A stretch of 64,000 nt of DNA from Aureobasidium sp. EXF-3400 (taxonomy: Eukaryota; Ascomycota; Dothideomycetes; Dothideales; Saccotheciaceae), in contig SWBL01000170.1 in the NCBI GenBank assembly GCA_024195585.1, positions 1 through 64,000 on the forward strand. Direction: 5' to 3'. Positions 57,430 to 64,000 of this stretch are shown here, in pieces (position 1 is the first letter of the stretch; each line of letters begins with the position of its first letter). The notes beneath the pieces were generated by a model, which saw only the letters and a list, made by a program, of their open reading frames with translations, did no database searches and was not told the origin of the DNA. The position numbers and the translations under genes are program-made.

Positions 57430-58603
57430 ATGACAACAACAGAGCTGTTGGCTCATCCTGTAGTGGTTGGTCTTGTTGCTGTCGTTGTCGCCAGTGCTGC
57501 AATGGGCCTCTTCTCATCCAACAAGCATTTCCCCGTTGAGGGCAGGGTAACTTTGTCATGACCACTCGGGTTGATGTATGCATCCTAACATGACTTTACA
57601 TAGACTGTCTTGATCACTGGAGGTTCGAGTGGTATGGGAAAGGCTCTTGCGACAAAGCTAGCTCAACAAGGTGCCAATGTGTGCATTGTCGCCAGAAATC
57701 AAGCCAAACTCGACCAAGCAATCGACCACATCAAGGTACTTCCTTCCACAATTCCAATCTGCCTGCTCTACATTCGTGTCAACTAACCCTGCCACTCAGT
57801 CACATGCCAAATCTCCGAACCAGCGCTTCTTAGCCATCAGCGCCGATTGCACCTCGCCCCAAGACAACACCCGCATCCTCAACCACACCACATCATGGAA
57901 CAACTCCCAAGCACCTGACATAGTCTGGGCAAACGCTGGCTCTTCGTCTCCTGGCCTTTTCATTGATACTCCTCTTGAGACGCATCGCGCCCAGATGGAC
58001 ACAAACTACTGGGCTTCCTTCTACCTCGCCCACGCGACTCTCAAACTCTGGCTCGCACCACAGCAAAAGAAGGACCAACACAAAACAAGACACTTCATCA
58101 TAACATCCAGCAGTGTTGCCTTTGTAGGTGTCGCGGGATACACTCCCTACGCTCCTACCAAAGCTGCCTTGAAGTCTCTAGCCGACTCGCTGCGCATGGA
58201 ATTGAATCTCTACAACGGCAGCATCAAGTCGTCTAAGCCTTCTCCTGCTGCTGCTACACAGATTCATTTAGTCTGCCCTGGAACCATCCTATCTCCCGGC
58301 TATGAAGCAGAAAACGTCACAAAGCATCCTGTTACCAAGATCCTGGAATCTGGCGATCCGAAACAAACAGAGGATCAAGTTGCAGATGCTGCTCTGAAGG
58401 GCTTGCAACGAGGTGACTATGTCATCACAACACAATGGTTGGGTCATGCTATGAGAGTCTCTGCTCTAGGTGGCTCCCCTAGAAATGGCTGGGGTATCGT
58501 GGACGTCCTCTTCGGCTGGGTGACTGCCATTGCCTGGCTGTTTATTGCGCCTGATATGGAAAGCAAGGTGTGGAAATGGGGCAAAGAGCATGGCTGTTCA
58601 TAA
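57430..58603 (+). CDS. ksr1: 3-ketodihydrosphingosine reductase (SDR family)
   Basis: This ER-membrane enzyme reduces 3-ketodihydrosphingosine to dihydrosphingosine with NADPH, the second step of sphingolipid synthesis (yeast Tsc10). The exons are 57430-57546, 57604-57735 and 57800-58603 (introns 57 and 64 bp), giving 350 residues. An N-terminal transmembrane helix (residues about 10-28) precedes the Rossmann motif [16 protein letters not shown]. The NAG motif lies at [10 protein letters not shown]. The active-site Ser is in [15 protein letters not shown], followed by [10 protein letters not shown] with the Tyr-x3-Lys pair. A C-terminal hydrophobic segment ([20 protein letters not shown]) may be a second membrane anchor, as in Ksr1. 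All catalytic residues are intact. Confidence 0.92.
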
Positions 58604-58708
58604 TGCCCACATGGTAAAAGTTTGATCTTGTTTGTATGATACCCCTCTGTATTGAACATACTGCTCTATTTCCTCCTAGCCTTGGAAACGAGATGCCTCC
58701 AATAAACT

Positions 58709-60997
58709 TTACTGAAATCTCTCAATGACCTCTCTCATCACTTGTTCCACAACCATGATACTTTCAACGTCCACCCATTCATCCTTTCCATGCAGTCCCT
58801 CGCCTGTAGGCCCAAACACCAAAGAAGGGATACCAGCTTCGCTCAGCAACGCAGCATCTGTCCAGAATTTCGCCGCTGTAGGCCGTACCTCTTTCTCGCC
58901 TCGCACATCAGCAATTGCCTTGGCGGTTGCAACGAGTAGAGGATGTGTCTTTGCCATTGGTAGTAAAGGCTTACGCTCAAAAAGCACCTTTGGTAGCTCA
59001 AACTTGAACTTCTTGTCTGCAGCGGCAAGTTTATCGAGGATATTTGTGATATCCTTGACGATGGCAGCAGATGATTGAGAGGTGCTGTCGTCGTTGACAG
59101 TGCGGAACTCGAGGGTCAGTGTACAGGATCCAGCATAACTGCTATTCTCCTCCCCACCTCTGATGGTGCCACAGTGCATTGTTGCTTGTCCTAAGACATC
59201 ATCTCTAGGCAATGTTTCAGCATACATCTCAACAGCCTTCAAGAAATTGGCAGCCGACATGATGGCATCTACGCCTGTTTGAGCATCAGAGCCATGTGCA
59301 GCAATTCCGAGAATGGTAACTTCAACCCACACGAAACCTTTGTGTGCATGGTGGAGTTGTAAAGATGTAGGTTCGGGGATCAGTGCAGCATCTGCCCTCC
59401 ACCCTGCAGCGAGGACAGCAGCAGAACCTATGCTTTTGTCTTCCTCGTCCGCCACTGCGGTAAAGATGACATCGCCTTTGCTGCCATGTACGGAGAAATG
59501 CAGAAGTGTGGTCATGGCAGCTGCGACCCCAGCTTTCATATCCAACACGCCTCGGCCGTAGATCTTGCCGTCCACAAGACTGCCGCTAAGAGGATCGGAG
59601 CCGTACGTGGATAAGGAGACTGTATCAATGTGTCCGTTCAACATGAGGGATATGGTATTGGGATCGCTGCCACGAACCACTCCCACCACAGAGGGGCGAC
59701 TTGGCACTGACTCGACGATATGAGTCTCGATACCACGATAGTGTAGCCATTGCGTGATGAATGATGCAATCTTTGCTTCTCCTGGCGCAGAACCCGTCAT
59801 ATCCAGCGAGGGACTCGAGCTATCGATTTGGACGAGTTGTTGAGTCAAGGCCACCACTTCGTCGTTGCTGACATCGAAAGGAATGTCGTAAGGTCTCTTG
59901 GCTTCGGTATTGATCAGAATCACCGACGACCCTTTGGCAACGTGTCCCTCGGACACAAGTCTTTTCAAGGCTGCGAGACCGGAAGCACCACAGGGCCCAG
60001 CATTCACATGATGGCGATGCATATCTTGCACTGCAAGATGAGTCTCGAAGTCAGAGACCGTGGTGCTCAGGTCGACATAATCGCGAAGGTATGGCCAGGA
60101 AATGGAACTCAGCGTTCCGCAGTTGCATCCAGCATTGATTGTGTTGGATGTGATGATAGATGTAGCTTCTCCAGCGACAAGGGAAGCGTGCAAACATGCC
60201 GCTGTATCGGGCTCTACAGCCACAGTCTCAAAGTTTCGGTGTCCCTTGGCATATGTGATCACTGCTTGAGCTAAAGAGCCCACACCAACAGGCGTGATGA
60301 TGGTTGTTGGTTGTACATCCAGCTCTTGCAACTGCTCTTCCATTTCGGCAAAGATGGTTGCATATCCATCGATGATCCAGGTTGGGATATCTTCGTAACC
60401 TTCAAAGGCTGTATCTTGCACGAGTATGTTGTTCTTGGATGCGGCAGCAGCAGAAGCAGCACTAGAAACAGCGAAATCATAATCTCCTTGGACCACAATT
60501 ACCTCCGCTCCTTCAGCAGCAATCAAACGCAGGAAGTTTGGATGCAGATCATGAGGCACATAGATGGACGACTCGATACCAAGCGATCGTGCCATCCAAG
60601 CGATTGCTCTGCCATGATTTCCATCTGTGGCAGCTAATAGCCTACAGCCGCGATCTTTAGCAGCGGAAGCTACCTGTTCTAGAGTAGCAGACTCGAGATC
60701 CAACGACAAGTGTGAGATTAGAGCGCGAAAGCAACCCCACGATGCTCCTGAAGCTTTGAAAGAAGGTAAACCGAAGCGTGATGATTCGTCTTTGATGTAA
60801 ATCCCGTCGAGACCTAGCTCTGCAGCGAGCGTGTCTAAGGAAAGGAGAGCTGTAGGCTCATATCCAACGAGCGCTCTGTGAAACTTGTATTGGACTGTAG
60901 AGTTGGCTATGTCAATAGAAGGACTGGGTGATGTTTGGCGCACCCATGTGGGTCTACGGAGTGAAGGTCTTGCTGGCGACTGGAATCGGAAAGGCAT
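58709..60997 (-). CDS. Fusion: diaminopropionate ammonia-lyase-like PLP enzyme + M20 deacylase/peptidase
   Basis: A single exon of 762 residues. Residues about 35-372 are a fold-type II PLP enzyme like bacterial diaminopropionate ammonia-lyase (YgeX/DpaL): PLP lysine 81 in RFGLPSFKASGASW, TDGNHGRAIAWMA, ITPVGVGSLAQAV and an AGCNCGTLSSISWPYL block. Residues about 375-762 are an M20-family metallohydrolase (ArgE/DapE/YgeY type): NGHIDTV (His456, Asp458), GRGVLDMKAGVAAAM (Asp487), ADEEDKSIG (Glu518/519), LIPEPTS (Glu542) and the C-terminal GLHGKDEWV His. Both active sites look complete. The proteins may act in sequence: the M20 half removes an acyl or carbamoyl group and the lyase half breaks the freed diamino acid. 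That is inference. The absence of introns contrasts with most neighbours. A TATA box lies 93 bp upstream. Confidence 0.88.
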   Translation of the reverse strand: MPFRFQSPARPSLRRPTWVRQTSPSPSIDIANSTVQYKFHRALVGYEPTALLSLDTLAAELGLDGIYIKDESSRFGLPSFKASGASWGCFRALISHLSLDLESATLEQVASAAKDRGCRLLAATDGNHGRAIAWMARSLGIESSIYVPHDLHPNFLRLIAAEGAEVIVVQGDYDFAVSSAASAAAASKNNILVQDTAFEGYEDIPTWIIDGYATIFAEMEEQLQELDVQPTTIITPVGVGSLAQAVITYAKGHRNFETVAVEPDTAACLHASLVAGEATSIITSNTINAGCNCGTLSSISWPYLRDYVDLSTTVSDFETHLAVQDMHRHHVNAGPCGASGLAALKRLVSEGHVAKGSSVILINTEAKRPYDIPFDVSNDEVVALTQQLVQIDSSSPSLDMTGSAPGEAKIASFITQWLHYRGIETHIVESVPSRPSVVGVVRGSDPNTISLMLNGHIDTVSLSTYGSDPLSGSLVDGKIYGRGVLDMKAGVAAAMTTLLHFSVHGSKGDVIFTAVADEEDKSIGSAAVLAAGWRADAALIPEPTSLQLHHAHKGFVWVEVTILGIAAHGSDAQTGVDAIMSAANFLKAVEMYAETLPRDDVLGQATMHCGTIRGGEENSSYAGSCTLTLEFRTVNDDSTSQSSAAIVKDITNILDKLAAADKKFKFELPKVLFERKPLLPMAKTHPLLVATAKAIADVRGEKEVRPTAAKFWTDAALLSEAGIPSLVFGPTGEGLHGKDEWVDVESIMVVEQVMREVIERFQ

Positions 60998-61686
60998 TAT
61001 GACGGGTAAAGAGATACAGAAAGGAGAACAAATGCGATCTCGAGGATGACTGCAGATATAGAGACGAGTAGATCAACTGTACACACTACTTTATATCTTC
61101 GGCTTCCGTCGGACGCCGTCGGAAGTGAAGTTGGGTTGTGTCGAATGCGAGCTTCAAGAGCCGGAAGTCCAACGGAAGACCGACGGAGGCGGTTTTCGGA
61201 AAACTTGTCGAAGCCGGGAAACTTGTCGGTAAACTGACCACCATCTTCGAGTAGGCCGACCGCTACCATATATCTTTCGAGAAGATCCGATCATTTTGGT
61301 GTTGATGCCAGCTAAACAGAGGAGATTCCAAGAGAATGACAGTATGGGCGCTTCTACATATCTCAGTCAGCATTGGTAACAGGAGCGATTCTTTTCTATT
61401 ATAGAAAGTGATATTTCAGGGCTCAGATTTGCCTTTTGTTGCAATCGTATCCCTCCTTACACCTTACCCATAGACCCTAGAAGGGTAGGGTCAAGACCGC
61501 AGGATTTGTGTGGGAATCATAAGTATCTGTTTTTGTCTTTTGTGTCTTCATGGCCACGTTGTGTTTGTGTAAAGGTGTGGAGGGAAGCGAACAACTTACC
61601 GACTGATATTCATTATTTGTGCATGAAAGAATTGTGGAAACCGACTGATTGTTCAACTCCAGGTGCTCAATGCAAATGATTAGTGG
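60998..61686. other. Promoter region of the fusion gene
   Basis: These 689 bp between the fusion gene and the Zn2Cys6 gene hold the regulatory elements noted at 61090-61230. No coding sequence is recognised in the rest. Confidence 0.55.
61090..61125 (-). promoter_or_regulatory. TATA box and CCG-N11-CGG palindrome of the fusion gene
   Basis: On the minus strand TATAAA lies at 61090-61095, 93 bp from the fusion-gene ATG. Just upstream (61103-61125) is CTTCCG-N11-CGGAAG, an inverted repeat with CCG/CGG half-sites. The flank to 61230 is full of further CGG/CCG triplets, and aaacttgtcg occurs twice (61201-61210 and 61219-61228). Such spaced triplets are typical Zn2Cys6 targets, and a Zn2Cys6 gene lies immediately upstream. 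Confidence 0.45.
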
Positions 61687-63508
61687 TCACAGCAGACTTC
61701 CAACAGTGAAATATTCGCCGAAGATGTCAAAGCCAGCCAAGGCATCAAAATCGCCCATTCCCATAACCTGTGAAGGCAAAGGCGTTCCGGCAATGTGAAG
61801 CTGGGGTAATATCTCGGCGCCACCATTTGAGCCGTCATCTCCATTTGAATCTGCGTGCGTTGATCTTTCCAGTGCGCGCTGTATGATGAGTCCATGCTTG
61901 TATGCAATGTGCGATTCGCCGCATGCAACCTTGAAGAGGTACGCCCGCAAGTTCTCGACTAGATGATGATCGATTGCACTTTCGCAAAGGACTAGTGCTG
62001 CGTATGATGCAATAAAGAAAGCGAAATCTGGTAGATCAAGCGCCTGGTCTGAAGAGTGACGCACGAACTGAGAGACAATATTCGCACTTTCTCGCCAAGC
62101 GGGTATATTCTTTTCGTGCATAGCTTGAGGTGACAAGCCTTGCTGGGCAGAGGCATTGCGACGGTGGAGCAACAGGTGCCCAAACCAGTGAGACAACTCG
62201 AGGGTCCTCGGCGGGCCCGAACTGGCAAGAAAACGGCTCCATGCAAAGTCCCAAGGTGTGAATGCAGATTCGGGAGTCACTGTAGGGTTTTGCAGAGCTG
62301 TGTGGAGGCAGATGTAGAATTGCAGCTCGGCTATCAATGGTGTATCGAATGGCATGATTGTAGGCTGTTCCAGTAGACGACGGCAACCGTCCATGAGTCG
62401 AACCGAAATGCTGAGAGGTCGGCCACTGCCAATTGAGTATTGTAGATGAGTAAGACAGAGACCACTCCATACGCGCAACTGCTCGATGGTGCGTTCTTCG
62501 ACTACACCTGGTTGTTTGACATTGCTCGGACCGAACGCAACGACTGCATGGTTCGCGGTACTAGCACTTAGATGCCAACTGTCTAGAGGCTTGTCGGTTT
62601 GTACCGCGGGACTGAAGAGACAGAGCAATGTCAATGCCTGAACAACACTACTCGCGACTGGAGGTGTCTCAATGACTGCATCCGCAACGAGATGCTTAAC
62701 GTGTTTGTAGGTATCTTGTACTGTCTGCGAAGGAACCTCAGGGTGATAACGAGTTGCCAGTAAGCAGAGTACATTCATCAACAAAGGCGAGGCCCGAGAG
62801 AAATCCCGCGACGCGTTGTTAACGAATTCAACAACATCAGCTAGGGGAATCCACTTGCTGTACCTGTCGATGGATCTATCCGGTGGTTAGTCCTGCCACA
62901 TAGACCTCCCGAGGCAGAAATTTCCATTGCGGTACTCACGTTCGGAGGAGCTGGACTGCGGTCTCGAAAGGCAAGAGACCTACGGAGACAACGTCAAGAC
63001 GGTTGGTCTCTTCTGCAGAAGGTTGGCCTGACTGAGCATACAACTCAGACTGCAGGTCCTGGAGAATTTCGACTGGTTTGGGGTAGTTGTGTGCGATGAC
63101 TGTATCGGAGTTATGTCCTTCCGCAGGAGCATCAGGACTGTTCGAGTTATCGTCGACCCGGTTCAGGGTGGATTCGGAGTGAGGAAAGACTGCTTCAGAC
63201 AATTTGGCAATCAAGTGTTCGACGCGTTTTAGCCGAGTCTCAACATCATTGTCGTTGGCTGAGTCAGAAGGAGCTGGCACCGAGATGCGATTTGAGCTAC
63301 GCTTCGGCAGTTCACACTCGAGACTTGAGTCGCATAGATGTTAGGAGATATGTCATGACAGTTCAATGGAAACGAACTCGAGTACTTGACATCGATGACA
63401 TGCGTCGGCGTTGGGCTGCACTTCGCAGCGTGCTTTGGATGTGCGACATGACTTGCATGCTTTTCCAATACGTTGACGCTTAGCCGGACGGTCCTGTTCA
63501 GCGTCCAT
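61687..63508 (-). CDS. Zn2Cys6 transcription factor
   Basis: A nuclear zinc-cluster regulator. The exons are 63378-63508, 62940-63323 and 61687-62875, giving 567 residues. The zinc cluster is CKSCRTSKARC near residues 20-30, then CHRC and a final Cys. Its sixth cysteine is reached only with a GTTCGT donor at 63377, giving the spacing C-x2-C-x6-C-x8-C-x2-C-x6-C. A neighbouring GTACTC donor would give an impossible C-x1-C. A basic stretch (AKRQRIGK) precedes it, and a coiled coil (VETLKRVEHLIAKLSEAV-like) follows. The C-terminal 380 residues resemble the fungal-specific regulatory middle region. Intron 2 has two in-frame acceptors 12 nt apart (62876 or 62864), so a SIDR insertion is optional. 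It lies directly upstream of the fusion gene, same strand. Confidence 0.85.
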
Positions 63509-64000
63509 GTCGAAGTGGTTGTTTCGATACAGCTGCACACCGCTTAATCGAGGACGTTGAGGTATGGAGAAAAAATGGTTGCTCGGAAGTGGGCTTGGCG
63601 GCTGTCTGCGGAAGGAGCGACCAACTTCCAGCTCCAAATTAACATTCACTTCATCAACCTCTACATCAGCACGTAATCATACTTTTCCTTGCACATCACG
63701 AAAAAGTCGACACTGGATGCTACTGCAAACAAAATAAAATCCACACTGGTCTCTGGAAATATTGACAGCCTAGCCAACGGTAAATCAGCATGGACAGACA
63801 CGCCGAGACTGTGAAACATATATCAGCTCGTCTGAAGGACTTATACTCACGGAAGGAGCAATTCCGAATCTTTCATGGCTCCACCAACTCGACGAGGAAC
63901 TACTCAGTCGATCGAAACAGAATGATCGACACTAGTTCACTAAATCATGTTGTTTCTGTGGTTAAGTCAACGAAAACCGCATTGGTGGAGCCAAATGTGC
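63509..64000. other. Right-edge spacer with a 12-bp inverted repeat
   Basis: This is the promoter side of the Zn2Cys6 gene. TGGCTCCACCAA (63876-63887) is repeated inverted as TTGGTGGAGCCA (63982-63993), with a 94-bp loop. No gene is recognised before the window ends. Confidence 0.45.
63876..63993. repeat. 12-bp inverted repeat pair
   Basis: TGGCTCCACCAA at 63876-63887 and its exact reverse complement at 63982-63993. No target-site duplication could be confirmed. It could be the end pair of a small inverted-repeat element or chance. Confidence 0.35.

Noticed and set aside
63324..63383. Splicing the Zn2Cys6 gene at GTACTC
   Set aside because: It would leave only one residue between the fifth and sixth cysteines, which cannot form the zinc cluster.
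1..64000. CRISPR arrays, rRNA, tRNA or bacterial operon signals
   Set aside because: No spaced repeats, no convincing tRNA A/B boxes, no rRNA sequence. Intron structure shows a eukaryote.

Overview
The window is gene-dense nuclear DNA from a filamentous ascomycete (Pezizomycotina; Dothideomycetes is plausible but is inference). The grounds are short GT-AG introns (mostly 47-60 bp) in most genes, fungal-type homologues throughout (a Cot1-type NDR kinase, Zn2Cys6 and GCR1_C regulators, a phenylacetate-hydroxylase P450), and genes on both strands with short spacers. I reconstructed 28 protein-coding genes. For almost all of them the proposed splicing gives a coding length divisible by three and a continuous family-like protein. 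I saw no rRNA, tRNA, CRISPR array or intact transposon.

Layout. 0.4-3.0 kb: the RNA polymerase II CTD phosphatase Fcp1. 3.5-9.0 kb: a small catabolic cluster for aromatic compounds via homogentisate. Divergent hmgA (homogentisate dioxygenase) and fahA (fumarylacetoacetate hydrolase) are followed by a CYP504-type phenylacetate 2-hydroxylase. A TTCCGC/GCGGAA element recurs in both promoter regions. 9.4-15.3 kb: vacuolar endopolyphosphatase, a predicted zinc-binding protein and an F-box protein. 15.3-23 kb: a looser region with long spacers around a GPI-anchored Cu-only superoxide dismutase and the actin-disassembly factor Aip1. 23-34.3 kb: a secreted protein packed with N-glycosylation sequons, an aldo-keto reductase, a 991-residue coiled-coil protein, the Cot1/Cbk1 kinase, and a protein with two GCR1_C DNA-binding domains.

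34.4-40.7 kb: two tandem major facilitator transporters (a 14-TM DHA2 type with two micro-exons, then a 12-TM DHA1 type) and an 82-residue conserved small protein. 40.9-48.3 kb: Mon2 (Golgi/endosome trafficking), divergent from Mms2 (ubiquitin E2 variant, with a GC-AG intron), then a mitochondrial hotdog thioesterase. 48.9-52.2 kb: a 2-oxoglutarate/Fe(II) oxygenase carrying an annexin-like repeat inside its fold, and a DUF5519 'luciferase-domain' protein. 53.3-58.6 kb: an AAAP amino-acid permease, the phospholipid methyltransferase Opi3 (two tiny exons), and a DUF1763 mitochondrial-type protein divergent from 3-ketodihydrosphingosine reductase.

58.7-63.5 kb: the most unusual locus. It holds an intronless gene fusing a diaminopropionate ammonia-lyase-like PLP enzyme to an M20 metallo-deacylase/peptidase. 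In enteric bacteria these correspond to two neighbouring genes (ygeX, ygeY). A Zn2Cys6 regulator lies directly upstream, and a CCG-N11-CGG inverted repeat sits just upstream of the fusion gene's TATA box.
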